A DNA stretch of 64,000 bases from SAR92 clade bacterium H231 (GCA_025153775.1 JAOALC010000004.1:434001-498000); one strand, 5' to 3'. Positions 26,159 through 37,604 are shown, counted from the stretch's first letter. The notes: a model not told the origin generated them from the sequence alone. Made by a program: numbers and translations.

Positions 26159-28011
26159 TAGAGGGCCTCCGCTGAGATCTGCAGTGCCAGGGTCAGCACC
26201 AGAATTAAGCCAAACACCATACTGGCAATATACCAGCGCATGCGGCCAGTCTGTGATTCCGCAAGCCAGTGATTAAAGGTTTGATTAATCGCCACAATCA
26301 GCCCGTAGATGGCATCTATGGGCTCATTGACCATAATCCCGGACAGCCGATAATAGGGCCGCACAAAAATCCGATCATAGAGCCAGTCTATACCCCAACC
26401 ACTGTGCCAGAACCGCCGCAGCCACTGACCCAGAGATGAGTTAACCAGTTTGTCGACATTGAGCTGGCCACTGTGGAATATCAAATAGGACAGCAGTAGA
26501 CCCATCAGGGGCACCGAGATGGACACATACTCCACCCAGTTAGCCGGATGCTCACCACTGGCCACAGGGAACACCTCCGCCACCGGGATAATAAAGTATC
26601 CACCCACCATTGCCAGGCCACAGAGAACTACCAAGGGCAGGGCCATTCGCCAGCCTGTATCCCCGTCCGGTTGAGTTTTAGCCTCACCAAAGAACACTAC
26701 AAACACCAACCGGAAACTATAGATCGCTGTCAGCAGCGCCCCCAGCAAACCACCCAGCCACAGCCAGGGCCCAGCGTCTGGCTGTAGATAAGCCTGCAGT
26801 AAAATCTGATCCTTACTGAAGAAACCAGAAGTCATTGGCAGTGCTGCCAGCGCCGCCGAGCCAATCATAAAGCTCCAGAAAGTCACCGGCATTTTGCTGC
26901 GCAGACCGCCCATCTTGAAAATATCATGCTCATGATGCAGGTAGTGGATAATGGCTCCAGAACCCAAAAACAACAGCGCCTTAAAGAAGGCATGGGTCAT
27001 AAGATGAAAAATACCCGCGGTCCAGGCACCCACTCCCAGTGCAAGAAACATATAGCCAATCTGGCTGATGGTGGAATAGGCCAGAATGCGTTTAATATCA
27101 GATTGCATCAATGCGGTAAAAGCGGCCATCAGTGAAGTGGCCAGGCCTATTAGGGCCACAATCATCATCGCAGTTGGCGCCAGCAGGAACAGACCATTAG
27201 TGCGAGCGATCAGGTAGACGCCCGCAGTAACCATGGTGGCCGCATGAATCAGCGCACTCACGGGGGTTGGGCCAGCCATAGCATCAGGCAGCCAGGTGTG
27301 CAGCGGCAGCTGCGCCGACTTGCCCACAGCGCCACCGAGCAACAGCAGACAAGCAATTAATGGCAGCGTATCCCCCACTTGCCACTGCTCATTGGCAACC
27401 CCCATCATCGCCTGAATATCCAAAGTACCCAGCTGGGTAAACAGCAGCAGCAACCCCAGGGCCATGGCTGTATCACCTATGCGCGTTACCACAAAGGCTT
27501 TGCGCGCCGCCTGACCATTGGCGCTATTCTGATACCAGAAGCCGACCAGAAGATAACTGCAGACGCCCACGCCTTCCCAACCCAGATACAGCAGTAGTAA
27601 ATTGTCTGCCATCACCAACACCAACATAGCCGCAACAAACATATTCAGGTAGGCAAAGTAGCGTGCGTAACTGACGTCCTCTTCCATAAACTCAGTGGAG
27701 AAAAGATGGATCAAAAAACCAACCCCGGTAATCACTGACATCATCACCAGCGTCAGGCCATCAAAATAGAAGGCAATGCCTGGACTAAAGTTACCCACCT
27801 GCATCCAGGTCCACAGAGTCATCTGGAAGGGTTGTGGGTTGGCCAGGAAATCCAGGCCAACCAATAACGTCAACACTGCTGCTGCGCCTACAGAGCAAAC
27901 ACCTAACAGCCCTATTATTACTCTAGGTAAGCTCCCGGAGCCAAGCATCAATAGAATTGAACTCAGCATTGGAATCAGTGGCACTAACCAGATCATATCG
28001 CCCATGCTCAA
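26158..28011 (-). CDS. nuoL: NADH-quinone oxidoreductase subunit L
   Basis: The most distal antiporter-like subunit of complex I, 617 residues. It carries the extra C-terminal lateral helix and anchor seen only in NuoL (about 540-615). Seen: [48 protein letters not shown], and [20 protein letters not shown], the proton-channel core. It overlaps nuoK by 4 nt. Inner membrane protein; no anomalies. Confidence 0.97.
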   Translation of the reverse strand: MSMGDMIWLVPLIPMLSSILLMLGSGSLPRVIIGLLGVCSVGAAAVLTLLVGLDFLANPQPFQMTLWTWMQVGNFSPGIAFYFDGLTLVMMSVITGVGFLIHLFSTEFMEEDVSYARYFAYLNMFVAAMLVLVMADNLLLLYLGWEGVGVCSYLLVGFWYQNSANGQAARKAFVVTRIGDTAMALGLLLLFTQLGTLDIQAMMGVANEQWQVGDTLPLIACLLLLGGAVGKSAQLPLHTWLPDAMAGPTPVSALIHAATMVTAGVYLIARTNGLFLLAPTAMMIVALIGLATSLMAAFTALMQSDIKRILAYSTISQIGYMFLALGVGAWTAGIFHLMTHAFFKALLFLGSGAIIHYLHHEHDIFKMGGLRSKMPVTFWSFMIGSAALAALPMTSGFFSKDQILLQAYLQPDAGPWLWLGGLLGALLTAIYSFRLVFVVFFGEAKTQPDGDTGWRMALPLVVLCGLAMVGGYFIIPVAEVFPVASGEHPANWVEYVSISVPLMGLLLSYLIFHSGQLNVDKLVNSSLGQWLRRFWHSGWGIDWLYDRIFVRPYYRLSGIMVNEPIDAIYGLIVAINQTFNHWLAESQTGRMRWYIASMVFGLILVLTLALQISAEAL

Positions 28012-28322
28012 CCCCTCATCCTGTTGGCACTGTCCATATCCAGTGTTTTAAAGCGCCGCTGCACCTGCAATACAAGACCCAAACCCACAGCCACTTCTGC
28101 CGCAGCTACAGTCAAAATCAGCATAAAAATAATCTGCCCGTCGGGCTGTCCCCAATGGGCACCGGCGGCAACAAAGGCTAGGGCTGCTGCATTGAGCATG
28201 ACTTCGAGTGACATCAAAATAAATATTATATTGCGCCTGATCATCAGGCCCAGCATGCCAATACTGAACAGCAGGGTAGACACCAGCAGAATATGGTTAA
28301 GGGGAATATTCAATCCTTCCAT
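28008..28322 (-). CDS. nuoK: NADH-quinone oxidoreductase subunit K
   Basis: A 104-residue membrane subunit with three helices. The conserved Glu of helix 2 is visible in [18 protein letters not shown], and a second Glu lies in [13 protein letters not shown], the two residues known to matter for proton transfer. It starts 3 nt after nuoJ and overlaps nuoL by 4 nt. Length and composition are typical. Confidence 0.96.
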   Translation of the reverse strand: MEGLNIPLNHILLVSTLLFSIGMLGLMIRRNIIFILMSLEVMLNAAALAFVAAGAHWGQPDGQIIFMLILTVAAAEVAVGLGLVLQVQRRFKTLDMDSANRMRG

Positions 28323-28325
28323 GCT

Positions 28326-28832
28326 CTACTCCTCCCGCTCTAAATAGCGACGACCCAGATGAAAGGAACCCACCAACCCTGCCAGTAGCAGCATTGCGGC
28401 AATCTCGACAGCCAGCACATAGGGTCCAAACAGTGCCAACCCAACCTCTTTGGCGCTCACTGCCTGAGTGGACACAGGTCCTTCGATAGTGGAGATCATA
28501 TACAGCAGTTCTGCAAACAGCAGCAGCGACAGCACTGTTGGGCCGGCCCATATACTAGGCTGCAGGAGTCCCCGCTCCCGTGCATCGCCCTCTTCTCCCA
28601 GGTTGAGCATCATAATGACAAATACAAACAGCACCATGATGGCGCCGGCGTAGATAACTATTTCTAGGGCAGCGGCGAAGGGTGCGCCGATCAGGAAGAA
28701 GATCACGGCCACGGCCAGTAGGGAGACGATTAGGTAGATGAGAGCATGGATGGCGTTGGCTCTGGTCATGGCCAGTACTGTGGCTACTAGGGCTATGGTG
28801 GCGGCTATGTAGAAGAGGGTTATCTCAAGCAT
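28326..28832 (-). CDS. nuoJ: NADH-quinone oxidoreductase subunit J
   Basis: A 168-residue, five-helix membrane subunit of complex I. The LEIVIYAGAIMVLFVFVIMMLN block, containing the pi-bulge helix region of NuoJ, is diagnostic. AGGA lies about 9 nt upstream of the ATG. The gene is separated from nuoI by 294 nt, unlike the other nuo junctions here (overlaps or a few nt), because a palindromic repeat element lies between them. Expression of nuoJKLMN may depend on read-through of that structure. Confidence 0.96.
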   Translation of the reverse strand: MLEITLFYIAATIALVATVLAMTRANAIHALIYLIVSLLAVAVIFFLIGAPFAAALEIVIYAGAIMVLFVFVIMMLNLGEEGDARERGLLQPSIWAGPTVLSLLLFAELLYMISTIEGPVSTQAVSAKEVGLALFGPYVLAVEIAAMLLLAGLVGSFHLGRRYLEREE

Positions 28833-28991
28833 GGCTTGAATCCTGTTTGGGCTTGGTGTGGGTTGGAAATGGGGGCAGCATGGCTCTGGGTTCTACTCCG
28901 TTGACAGACTGTGAATACCTCCGTGTAAGCTCGAGGCCATTGATCTTGATCTCAGCCACATCAATTACCCGGAACGAAGCTACCGAAACTA

Positions 28992-29105
28992 AGGCTATAG
29001 GTTTCCTAGGCCTTTCTGTGACCGTGGCCAGCAGGGATGCTGGCCTCGAGTCTACAGGGAAGTATTTACGACGTGTCACAGAAAGGCCTAGGAAACCTAT
29101 AGCCT
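28992..29105. repeat. Palindromic repeat element with 31-bp inverted repeat between nuoI and nuoJ
   Basis: A perfect 31-bp inverted repeat: left arm 28992-29022 (begins AGGCTATAGG), right arm 29075-29105. The 52-nt interior has its own 8-bp hairpin (GGCCAGCA-GGGA-TGCTGGCC, 29026-29045). A further CTCGAGGCC at 28930-28938 can pair with GGCCTCGAG at 29042-29050, so the element may fill most of 28843-29126. It contains short open frames on both strands that look like by-products. It resembles a miniature inverted-repeat or extragenic palindromic element; I see no second copy in this window and no clear target duplication. Confidence 0.85.
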
Positions 29106-29126
29106 GACAATCAACGCTCCAAACCC

Positions 29127-29642
29127 TCATGGCAACAAACTCTTAGTATCAATAGGCCGAGCCTCATTCCGCCCCTCACCCTTATCCTTAAAAGCCGTCT
29201 GCATCCCAGACACCCGATAAAAATTATAGTCCGGATACTTACCCACCCCATTAATCAGCAAATTCTCCTTCTCATAAACCATGTTTTGACGATCGTACTC
29301 ACACATCTCGAAATCGGGCGTCAGCTGAATTGCATAGGTAGGACAGGCCTCCTCACACATGCCGCACATAATGCAGCGAGAAAAATTAATGCGGAAAAAC
29401 TCCGGATACCAGGTGCCGTCCTCTCGAGTATCTTTCTGCAGAGCAATACAGTCCACCGGGCAAACCGCGGCGCACAGATTACAGGCCACACAGCGCTCCT
29501 CTCCGTCCGGATCCCGGGTCAACACAATTCGTCCGCGATAGCGAGGAGCAAGATAAGGCATCTCCTCCGGATACTGCACAGTGTCAGCTTTAGTGAAGCT
29601 GTGTTTAAAGATTTCCCACATGGTTCGCAGTTCACTTAACAT
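29127..29642 (-). CDS. nuoI: NADH-quinone oxidoreductase subunit I (2 x 4Fe-4S)
   Basis: Peripheral-arm subunit carrying clusters N6a and N6b. Both 4Fe-4S motifs are intact: [12 protein letters not shown] and [12 protein letters not shown]. The 171-residue length uses the ATG at 29642, which overlaps the nuoH TAA stop (TAATG); the longer upstream frame lies inside nuoH. It passes electrons from NuoG toward NuoB and quinone. The long spacer after it holds the inverted-repeat element. Confidence 0.96.
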   Translation of the reverse strand: MLSELRTMWEIFKHSFTKADTVQYPEEMPYLAPRYRGRIVLTRDPDGEERCVACNLCAAVCPVDCIALQKDTREDGTWYPEFFRINFSRCIMCGMCEEACPTYAIQLTPDFEMCEYDRQNMVYEKENLLINGVGKYPDYNFYRVSGMQTAFKDKGEGRNEARPIDTKSLLP

Positions 29643-30619
29643 TAGACAGCGCCCTCCATCCATAACAACACCGCGCCGGTAATCACCAGATTAACCAGCG
29701 TAATCGGCAACATCACCTTCCACCCCAGAGACATCAGCTGGTCATATCTGGGACGAGGAATCGCCGCCCGCAACAGCACAAAAAAATTAATCACCAAGAA
29801 CACTTTAAGCCCAAACCAAGCCAGCGGAGGCAGCCATGGGCCAATTACAGCAGGCCCCATCCAGCCCCCAAAAAACAGAGTCACAATCATGCAAGAGATA
29901 AGCATCAGGCCCAGATACTCCCCGAGCATAAACATAGCGAATTTCATGCCGCCATATTCAGTGTGAAAACCCGCAGTTAACTCATGCTCCGCCTCAGGCA
30001 AATCGAACGGCAAGCGGTGGCTTTCGGCAATACCCGCAATCACAAACACCAGTAAACCCAGGGCCTGAGAAAAACAAAACCAGACATCGGATTGGGCCTC
30101 AACTATGTCCACCAGACTAAAGCTGCCCGACATCATCACCACACCCATTAGCGATAGGCCCATAAAGACCTCATAGCTAACCATCTGTGCCGCAGAGCGC
30201 AAGCCACCCAGCAGGGCATATTTATTATTGGAGGCAAGGCCACCCAGCAGCACGCTGTAAACCGCCAGCGAAGTCATACCCAAGAAAAACAGCAGCCCAA
30301 TATTGACATCGATAATCATCACATCCGGCGCAAAAGGAACCACCGCAAAACCCATCATCATCGCCACTACAATGGCCGTCGGCGCAAAAATAAAAACTAC
30401 CTTGTCGGCAAAGGGTGGCACCCAATCATCCTTGGTCAGTAACTTGATCATATCTGCCAACACCTGGCCTATGCCGAAAGGACCCAGACGATTAGGGCCA
30501 TATCTATCCTGCCAAAAGCCCAGCAAGCGTCGCTCCCACCAGGTCAGCACAGCAGCACCGCCGACACCACCCAGCAATATAGCCAGCGCCAACAGCACTG
30601 GCATCATTAACTCAGACAT
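29642..30619 (-). CDS. nuoH: NADH-quinone oxidoreductase subunit H
   Basis: Membrane subunit forming the quinone-access chamber, 325 residues from the ATG at 30619, with eight or more hydrophobic helices. Seen: [43 protein letters not shown], and the conserved acidic loop [23 protein letters not shown], all hallmark NuoH segments. The start overlaps the nuoG end by 8 nt. The frame could begin 24 nt earlier, but the MSELMMP start matches family N-termini better. Confidence 0.96.
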   Translation of the reverse strand: MSELMMPVLLALAILLGGVGGAAVLTWWERRLLGFWQDRYGPNRLGPFGIGQVLADMIKLLTKDDWVPPFADKVVFIFAPTAIVVAMMMGFAVVPFAPDVMIIDVNIGLLFFLGMTSLAVYSVLLGGLASNNKYALLGGLRSAAQMVSYEVFMGLSLMGVVMMSGSFSLVDIVEAQSDVWFCFSQALGLLVFVIAGIAESHRLPFDLPEAEHELTAGFHTEYGGMKFAMFMLGEYLGLMLISCMIVTLFFGGWMGPAVIGPWLPPLAWFGLKVFLVINFFVLLRAAIPRPRYDQLMSLGWKVMLPITLVNLVITGAVLLWMEGAV

Positions 30620-33374
30620 GGGCAGAGCCTCCCTCAGCAACAATAGGATCAGGGGTCGCTTTATCTGATGCGATTAACTGGGGCTGAGGTCGCTGCCACT
30701 GCGCATCCACCGCCAGTGTCGCCAGTGAGCCCGCCCGCAAATAGAGGGTTTCGGCATAGCCCAGACCAAAACCAATGCAGTTCTTGGCAACGCGCTGCAA
30801 AATACGCACTTCGAGAGAAACCTCAGTTCCCCCAGAGGCCAGAACCACACCATCGCCCTCCGAGACTCCCAGCTTATGGGCAACCGCAGCTCCCAGAGAG
30901 ACAAAACCCATACCGGCCATCTCGGCAATTTCATCCGTATTGACCGACAGTTCGTCGGACCCATGCACCTGATGCACTGGCACTAGCTGCCAATGGTGGG
31001 CCTGCATTTCGACAGCCTCGCAAGAAGCCTTCTGGGTGGCTCCACTGGCAGATGACTGAAGTAATTTTACGCCTGCAGTACCACCTTTTAGCGGGCCATC
31101 CACTTCGGCCTGAAACTTCTGCAAAGATTGATTGCTGTTCCAGCCCGGTGACCATACATAGGGCGTAAGCGCCGCCGGCTGATCTCTATTGAGACCTTCC
31201 ATGCTGAAGGCCAGGGGCGATTCATGGTCGTGGGGCTGCTGGGGCTCATGCACATTGACGCCAGCATTCATAGCCGTGCGTCCACTGTATCTATGGGTCT
31301 GACGAGGGATTTTCAGGCCGCGATCGCGAAAACTCTGGTCCGGAGCTGCGTCAACCAGATTAGTAAATTCAGCCTGACTCTTGGCGCAGGCCGCCACCAC
31401 CTGATCAAAGTGCTCGATTTTGGATAGGGATTTATGATTGGTTAAAGCAGCAAGTTTTAACAGCCACTGCCAGCTGGGCAATCGCTCAGCAGCAGGTTCA
31501 AATACCGGGAAATAACGCTGAGCACGGCCCTCCATATTTACCAGAGAACCCTGGGACTCCGCATAGGAAGCTGCAGGCAAAACCATATCGGACGCACCCA
31601 AAGTAGCGTTCTCCAGCATATCCATACTGATCACCAGAGTGCCGGCGCTCATTAGCTGTTCCATCTGCTGAGGATTGAGGCGCCGCTGAAGATCATTCTC
31701 CACCACCAGCAATACCTCAGGCGGGCTGTTGACCAGATCGGGCAGAGACGGACTAGACTTATCAGCCAGCAGTGCTACACCCAAGCTGTTAGCCTCGGGG
31801 ATACAGAGACTCAGCATACAGCCGGATGGCTCTGTACAGAGTGACTCCGCAATGGCAACCGCAGCATTAACAATCCCCCAGTGCACCATGCTAGTGCCGC
31901 TGATAATCAGAGGGTTTTTAGCCGACTGCAATATCTCCGCAATCTGATTGGCCTGCTTATTGGACGAGGGCTCACCGGCCAGAGCCTCAACAATGGATAC
32001 GGCAAATTCAGCAATCTGATCCGGGGCAAGCGAAATACATTGGCTGGCAATATCATCTAGCCTAGTCTCCATAGCTGAAACTATTATCAGTGGCGAGCGC
32101 TGATCCTGGGCTAGATTGCGCACGGCCGCATCCTGCCACTGAGGCAGACCCATCTGCTCGGCCAGCTCAAATGATTTATTGCGTACCGACTGACGCAGCG
32201 CCAGCGCGACTCTTGGCGCGGTATGGGTAATATCCTCACCCAATACCAACACCGCATCTGCAGCTTCAATCTGTTTAATACTTGGAATCATCGCCTGGGT
32301 GGTTTGCAGTATCCGGCGCACAGAAGCCATCAGTGGCGCCTCAGCCTCAGAGAAACCGGCAGCAAAATGCTCTGCGCCCACCAGCTCCCGGAGCAGATAA
32401 TTAGCCTCCACAGAGGCCCTTGGCGAGCCAATACCAGCCACTTTTTTGCCCTGCATCCAGCTCGCAGCAGTCTCCAGCGCCTGCTGCTGATGCACCGCCA
32501 TATAGCTGCCATCCGCCTGCTTGATGCCGGCATAGTCCAGGCGCGCATCGCTATTGACGTAGCCACTGCCAAAGCGACCGCGATCGCAGAGAAAGTAACC
32601 ATTGACCTCATGGTTGTATCTGTTGTGTACGCGCTTTAATTTGCCATAACGCTCACCAGGGGCAATATTACAGCCCACAGCACAGCCATTGCAGATTGAG
32701 GGCGCCGACTGCAAATCCCATTTGCGGCTGTACTGTTTTAAAAATGGCTTGTCGGTAAATACCCCAGTGGGGCAGACCTCCACCAGGTTGCCGCTAAATT
32801 CGCTCTCCAGTACACCCTCTTCATGGCGCCCAAAGTACAGGTGATCATGAGAGGCCTGGGCGCCCAGATCAGTACCACCAGCATAGTCTTTGTAGTAGCG
32901 CTCGCAGCGATAACAGGTAATGCAGCGATTCATCTCATGGTGAATCAATGGCCCCAGATACTGGTTGCGATGGGTATTCTTTTTGCCACTATAGCGGCGA
33001 TCTCTATGCCCCACCATCACTGTCATATCCTGCAAATGGCACTCGCCGCCCTCGGCACAGACAGGGCAATCGTGCGGGTGGTTAAGCATCAGCGACTCCA
33101 CAACCGCCTCGCGGAACTCTGTGGCATTTTCTGCTTTTAGCGAAAACCGAGCACCCTCAGTCACTGGCGTCATACAACCCATAATAATGCGGCCGCGGGT
33201 ATCATCTTCATTTTGATACTGCACCAGAGCGCACTGACGGCAGGAGCCAATAGACCCCATGGCCGGGTGCCAACAGAAATAAGGTAAATCTAATCCAGCA
33301 TTAAGACAGGCCTCGAGAATATTCTCGCCGTCGTTAACCTGAAGTTCCTGACCATCTATAAATATGGTGGGCAT
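30612..33374 (-). CDS. nuoG: NADH-quinone oxidoreductase subunit G
   Basis: The largest peripheral subunit, 920 residues. The N-terminal ferredoxin-like part binds 2Fe-2S (CWHPAMGSIGSCRQC) and further clusters (HDCPVCAEGGECHLQD, CITCYRC), with CNGCAVGC supplying the extra cluster found in bacterial NuoG. The C-terminal two thirds is a degenerate molybdopterin-oxidoreductase fold without active-site function. It follows nuoF by 13 nt and overlaps nuoH by 8 nt. Length and motifs match E. coli-type NuoG. Confidence 0.96.
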   Translation of the reverse strand: MPTIFIDGQELQVNDGENILEACLNAGLDLPYFCWHPAMGSIGSCRQCALVQYQNEDDTRGRIIMGCMTPVTEGARFSLKAENATEFREAVVESLMLNHPHDCPVCAEGGECHLQDMTVMVGHRDRRYSGKKNTHRNQYLGPLIHHEMNRCITCYRCERYYKDYAGGTDLGAQASHDHLYFGRHEEGVLESEFSGNLVEVCPTGVFTDKPFLKQYSRKWDLQSAPSICNGCAVGCNIAPGERYGKLKRVHNRYNHEVNGYFLCDRGRFGSGYVNSDARLDYAGIKQADGSYMAVHQQQALETAASWMQGKKVAGIGSPRASVEANYLLRELVGAEHFAAGFSEAEAPLMASVRRILQTTQAMIPSIKQIEAADAVLVLGEDITHTAPRVALALRQSVRNKSFELAEQMGLPQWQDAAVRNLAQDQRSPLIIVSAMETRLDDIASQCISLAPDQIAEFAVSIVEALAGEPSSNKQANQIAEILQSAKNPLIISGTSMVHWGIVNAAVAIAESLCTEPSGCMLSLCIPEANSLGVALLADKSSPSLPDLVNSPPEVLLVVENDLQRRLNPQQMEQLMSAGTLVISMDMLENATLGASDMVLPAASYAESQGSLVNMEGRAQRYFPVFEPAAERLPSWQWLLKLAALTNHKSLSKIEHFDQVVAACAKSQAEFTNLVDAAPDQSFRDRGLKIPRQTHRYSGRTAMNAGVNVHEPQQPHDHESPLAFSMEGLNRDQPAALTPYVWSPGWNSNQSLQKFQAEVDGPLKGGTAGVKLLQSSASGATQKASCEAVEMQAHHWQLVPVHQVHGSDELSVNTDEIAEMAGMGFVSLGAAVAHKLGVSEGDGVVLASGGTEVSLEVRILQRVAKNCIGFGLGYAETLYLRAGSLATLAVDAQWQRPQPQLIASDKATPDPIVAEGGSAHV

Positions 33375-33387
33375 AATTTACACTCGT

Positions 33388-34668
33388 CTAATGGTAGGGG
33401 CAGCGGCCACTACTGATATGCTGTTTAAAGTCATCGTAAAAATATTTTAAGGCGCTCTGCAGAGGCTCCATGGCACCTGGCGCCAGTGCGCAGTGGGTGT
33501 TGCCAATCGCGCCTATATATTTGATTTGATAGGACAGAGTTTCCAGATCTTCTGGCTGGCCCCTACCCTCCTCTAAATCTTGAAGAACCTGCCGCGACCA
33601 GGGCAGTCCATCCCGACAGGGTGTGCAAAACCCGCAGGACTCATGGGCAAAGAAACGAATAAGATTGAGTACCATTCCCACGGGACAGGTGCGGTCGTCG
33701 AGGATAATCATGGTGCCAGTACCCATGCGGCTGCCGGCTGCACCAATCACGTTGTAGTCCATGGCTAGATCAAGGTGCTCAGTAGTCAAGAAATCTGTGG
33801 AACCACCGCCAGGCAAGAAACCTTTCAGCTGATAACCATCGCGCATACCGCCCGCATGCTGTTCAATAATTTCTCGAATAGGCGTGCCCATTGGCAGCTC
33901 CCAACAGCCGGGGTTTTTTACCCTGCCGCTGACACCAAACAGTTTGGTGCCCGCATCCTCGCCAAGCCCCAGGGTTTTAAACCAGTCCGCACCGCGATCA
34001 ATAATGTGGGGGATATTGCACAGAGTTTCCACATTGTTAACTATGGTTGGTCTACCCCAGAGACCACTCACCTGCGGGAATGGCGGCTTGGCTCTAGGAT
34101 TGGCGCGCTTGCCTTCCAGCGCATTGATCAGGGCGGTTTCCTCACCACAGATATAGCGACCGGCACTGGGGTGCAGGTACATATTGAGGCTATAGCCGCT
34201 ACCCAAAATATTGTCTCCCAGCAGGCCCGAGGCATAGCATTCTTTCAACGCATCTCGCAGGCGCTGAATCGCCAACAGGTACTCACCGCGAATAAAAATA
34301 TAGGAGATATCTGCGCCGATGGTATAGGCAGATAAAATCATCCCCTCAATTAACTGGTGGGGATCGCACTCCATCAGCAGACGATCCTTAAAGGTTCCCG
34401 GCTCCATCTCATCGGCATTGCATACCAGGTATTTATGCCCCGGGGTGCATTTATCATCGGAGGGAACAAAGCTCCACTTCATACCTGTGGGAAATCCGGC
34501 GCCGCCGCGGCCGCGCAGATTAGAGTCACTGATCACCGCCTGACAGTCCTGGGGGGACATACCAGCCATAACTTTGCGCAATCCCTGATAGCCGCCATTG
34601 GCCTCATAGGCTTTTAGATCTGTGGGCTTCTGGTCCACACCAATATTGCGGGTAAGTACTTTTTCCAT
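33388..34668 (-). CDS. nuoF: NADH-quinone oxidoreductase subunit F (NADH/FMN)
   Basis: NADH-oxidising flavoprotein of complex I, 426 residues. Seen: the glycine-rich NADH/FMN site RGRGGAGFPTGMKW, the ICGEETALINALEG segment, and the N3 4Fe-4S motif ESCGFCTPCRDG with its later Cys in NTHCALAPG. The start overlaps the nuoE stop by 1 nt. It is a cytoplasmic peripheral-arm subunit. Confidence 0.97.
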   Translation of the reverse strand: MEKVLTRNIGVDQKPTDLKAYEANGGYQGLRKVMAGMSPQDCQAVISDSNLRGRGGAGFPTGMKWSFVPSDDKCTPGHKYLVCNADEMEPGTFKDRLLMECDPHQLIEGMILSAYTIGADISYIFIRGEYLLAIQRLRDALKECYASGLLGDNILGSGYSLNMYLHPSAGRYICGEETALINALEGKRANPRAKPPFPQVSGLWGRPTIVNNVETLCNIPHIIDRGADWFKTLGLGEDAGTKLFGVSGRVKNPGCWELPMGTPIREIIEQHAGGMRDGYQLKGFLPGGGSTDFLTTEHLDLAMDYNVIGAAGSRMGTGTMIILDDRTCPVGMVLNLIRFFAHESCGFCTPCRDGLPWSRQVLQDLEEGRGQPEDLETLSYQIKYIGAIGNTHCALAPGAMEPLQSALKYFYDDFKQHISSGRCPYH

Positions 34669-35186
34669 TACTCGGCACTCCCCTGCTCAGCGCTGGCAAA
34701 CAGCTGCTGTACCATTTCATGATCTATGTGGGTGACCAGATCGTCCCCCACCATCATCACCGGGGCGCGGTCGCAGGCACCCAGACAGGGCACTGGCAAC
34801 AGGGTGTAGCTATTGTCTGAGGTGGTCTCGCCGTAATCTATGCCCAGGGTCTGAGAAATCTTATCTTTAATATCATCGCAACCATTAATCCAGCAGCTCA
34901 CGCTGTCGCAAAAAAGAATGACTTTTTCACCCACTGGTCTGCGGTAAATCAAATTGTAAAAAGTGGCCACTCCCTCAAGCTCTTCCGCCGACATATCCAG
35001 ATGCCGAGCAATGCCCTGTAGACATTGATCCGACACCCAGCCGCGATTAGCCTGAACAATTTTCAATGCGTCTATGGCGGCACCGGATTTATAGGGTACA
35101 TGAGCCAGCTCTGCGTCGATCTCTGCAATTTCTTCAGCTGTCAGCACAGAGCCGATATCGGTTTGAATCATTTCACTTTTACTCAT
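34668..35186 (-). CDS. nuoE: NADH-quinone oxidoreductase subunit E
   Basis: A 172-residue thioredoxin-like 2Fe-2S subunit (cluster N1a). The four ligands are visible as CDSVSC near residues 93-98 and CLGAC near 134-138. The helical N-terminus (residues 15-75) is typical. It overlaps nuoCD by 4 nt and nuoF by 1 nt, so translation is coupled. It pairs with NuoF at the tip of the peripheral arm. Confidence 0.96.
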   Translation of the reverse strand: MSKSEMIQTDIGSVLTAEEIAEIDAELAHVPYKSGAAIDALKIVQANRGWVSDQCLQGIARHLDMSAEELEGVATFYNLIYRRPVGEKVILFCDSVSCWINGCDDIKDKISQTLGIDYGETTSDNSYTLLPVPCLGACDRAPVMMVGDDLVTHIDHEMVQQLFASAEQGSAE

Positions 35187-36934
35187 CGGTCAACATCCGC
35201 CATAACAAAATCTATACTCGCAATAATGGCAATCAAATCCGGAATCATCAGGCCTTTGCTAATCAGAGGAATCTGCTGCAAATGGGGGAAAGAGGGAGTG
35301 CGAATTCTGGTGCGGTAAGAGTTGGTGCTGCGATCACTGATCAGGTGATAACTGTTAATTCCTTTAGTGGCCTCAATCATTACTGAAGCCTCGCCCTCAG
35401 GAATCACGGGTCCCCAACTGACATTTAAAAAATGATGGATCAGGGTTTCAATATCCTCCATGGTGCGCTCTTTGGGCGGAGGAGTAGTGGCCGAGTGCTC
35501 GCTCTTGTAGGGCCCACTGGGCATATTGTCAACGCACTGGCGAATGATCTTCAGGCTCTGACGCATCTCCTCGATACGCAACACAGCCCTGTCATAGCAG
35601 TCACCGTTTTCAGCGGTGGGCACCTCAAAGTCAAATTGATCGTAACCGCCATAGGGTCGTTTTTTACGTACATCCCAATCGCTGCCAGTAGCGCGCAATC
35701 CTGGCCCTGTCACACCCCAGTCCAAAGCCTCTTGCTGGGTATAAACGCCAATACCGACGGTGCGCTCTTTGAGCATTTTATTTTGCATGGCCATCTTGTC
35801 GTAGTGGTCTAGGCGAGCCGGCAGATAGTCGAGGAATTCACGAATCATCCGATCCCAGCCATTGGGCAAATCCTGGGCCACGCCACCGATGCGGAACCAG
35901 GCAGGATGCATGCGGCCACCAGTAATGGCTTCAACTATGCCAAACAGTTTTTCCCGGTCAACAAACATATAGAACACCGGTGACATCTGGCCCACATCCT
36001 GAACAAAGGTGCCATAGAAAACCAGGTGACTGGAAATCCGAAACAATTCAGCAAGCATAATGCGAATCACTTTGGCGCGCTCAGGTACCTCAATGCCAGC
36101 TAGGGTTTCTACAGATTGAATATAGGCCAGGTTGTTCATTACCCCACCCAGATAGTCAATGCGATCTGAATAGGGAATAAATGTGTGCCAGGTCTGGCGC
36201 TCTGCCATTTTTTCTGCGCCGCGATGGTGATAGCCAATATCTGGAACCGAGTCCATAATCACCTCACCGTCCAATTGCAGCGCAATACGGAATACACCGT
36301 GGACGCTGGGGTGATTGGGGCCCAGATTGAGAAACATAAATTCGCTATCTTCGCTCTCGGCTTTCATGCCCCAGTCTTCAGGACGGAAACGCAGTGCCTC
36401 CTGTTCTTTTGCTACGCGCTCTGGACCCATTTCGAACGGCGCCATCTCTGTGGCTCGGGCGGGATGGTCTTTGCGCAGCGCATGCCCCTCCCATGTGGGT
36501 GGTAACAGAATGCGAAATAAATTGGGATGGCCTGTAAAGTCGACACCAAACATATCCCAGGCCTCCCGCTCGTACCAATTGGCATTGGGCCAGATAGCAA
36601 TAATAGTCGGCAAACTGAGGTCAGACTCGGCCAGGGCAACCTTGATACGCAAATCTTGATTGCGCTCCATAGACAGCAGTTGATAGACCACAGTGAAATC
36701 TGAATTGGGCTGGCCGTCGCGATGGACTCTGGTGCGCTCGTCGATCGCAAACAGATCGTAGAGCATAGAAAAACTGGGTTTAAGAAATTCTAATACTTCG
36801 ATTAAACGCTTGCGACTAACCCAAACTGTGGGAATTTTATCCGCACAATATTGGGCCACAAATAGATCCTCACCGAACTGTCGGTACAGGTTCTCTTCCA
36901 CCTGGCTATGCACCAGAGTTTCAGCCGTTTGCAT
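35183..36934 (-). CDS. nuoC: Fused NADH-quinone oxidoreductase subunit C/D
   Basis: A 583-residue fusion of the 30-kDa subunit (about 1-185, ending near [11 protein letters not shown]) and the 49-kDa subunit (about 195-583). The 49-kDa part has [38 protein letters not shown] and a C-terminal DFVMADVDR end, near the quinone site. The same C-D fusion occurs in E. coli and many other gammaproteobacteria. It follows nuoB by 31 nt and overlaps nuoE by 4 nt. Confidence 0.96.
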   Translation of the reverse strand: MQTAETLVHSQVEENLYRQFGEDLFVAQYCADKIPTVWVSRKRLIEVLEFLKPSFSMLYDLFAIDERTRVHRDGQPNSDFTVVYQLLSMERNQDLRIKVALAESDLSLPTIIAIWPNANWYEREAWDMFGVDFTGHPNLFRILLPPTWEGHALRKDHPARATEMAPFEMGPERVAKEQEALRFRPEDWGMKAESEDSEFMFLNLGPNHPSVHGVFRIALQLDGEVIMDSVPDIGYHHRGAEKMAERQTWHTFIPYSDRIDYLGGVMNNLAYIQSVETLAGIEVPERAKVIRIMLAELFRISSHLVFYGTFVQDVGQMSPVFYMFVDREKLFGIVEAITGGRMHPAWFRIGGVAQDLPNGWDRMIREFLDYLPARLDHYDKMAMQNKMLKERTVGIGVYTQQEALDWGVTGPGLRATGSDWDVRKKRPYGGYDQFDFEVPTAENGDCYDRAVLRIEEMRQSLKIIRQCVDNMPSGPYKSEHSATTPPPKERTMEDIETLIHHFLNVSWGPVIPEGEASVMIEATKGINSYHLISDRSTNSYRTRIRTPSFPHLQQIPLISKGLMIPDLIAIIASIDFVMADVDR

Positions 36935-36965
36935 TTAAACCCCTTAGATTTTTATAACTGTTTCC

Positions 36966-37604
36966 CTAGGTATCTTTTGGTTCCCTTAACTCTGTTGCCT
37001 GAATTCTCTGAGCAGTAAGTTGATCCCGCTGGCTGATTTTCTGTGGCTTAATCACAGTCTGATCACCAGCAGCCCAGGTAATAGGCCTTCTCTCTTTGCC
37101 AATTGATTCTTGCAACATTAGTAGCCCCTGCATCAGCGCCTCAGGACGTGGGGGGCAACCGGGGACATAGACATCCACCGGAATAAATTTATCCACTCCC
37201 TGAACCACAGAGTAGATATCGTACATACCGCCAGAATTAGCACAGGAGCCCATGGAAATTATCCAGCGCGGCTCAAGTAACTGTTCGTAGAGGCGCTGTA
37301 CTACCGGAGCCATTTTTAAAAAACAGGTGCCAGAAATAACCATTAAATCTGCCTGTCGGGGTGTGGCGCGAATAACCTCGGAACCGAAACGGGCAATATC
37401 GTGACGGCTGGTAAATGAAGTGGCCATCTCTACATAGCAGCAGGATAGACCAAAGTTAAACGGCCACAGAGAATGGGCCCGACCCCAGGCAATCAAATCT
37501 TCCAGTTTGGCAAATGCCACATTGCGCTTTACCTGCTCCTCAATAAAATCCTGACTACCACTGACTTGATTGCCATCTTCTGGGCGACTCAGACTCCACT
37601 TCAT
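36966..37604 (-). CDS. nuoB: NADH-quinone oxidoreductase subunit B (N2 cluster)
   Basis: Subunit holding the terminal 4Fe-4S cluster N2. The tandem Cys in [21 protein letters not shown] and [10 protein letters not shown] supply the ligands. At 212 residues it is in the normal range, with a polar C-terminal tail. It overlaps nuoA by 4 nt. Confidence 0.96.
   Translation of the reverse strand: MKWSLSRPEDGNQVSGSQDFIEEQVKRNVAFAKLEDLIAWGRAHSLWPFNFGLSCCYVEMATSFTSRHDIARFGSEVIRATPRQADLMVISGTCFLKMAPVVQRLYEQLLEPRWIISMGSCANSGGMYDIYSVVQGVDKFIPVDVYVPGCPPRPEALMQGLLMLQESIGKERRPITWAAGDQTVIKPQKISQRDQLTAQRIQATELREPKDT

Noticed and set aside
28825-29130. Open frames on both strands through the nuoI-nuoJ spacer (86 and 101 codons)
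   Set aside because: They run through a perfect inverted repeat, so each strand encodes near-mirror peptides; there is no SD or family similarity. They are by-products of the repeat element.
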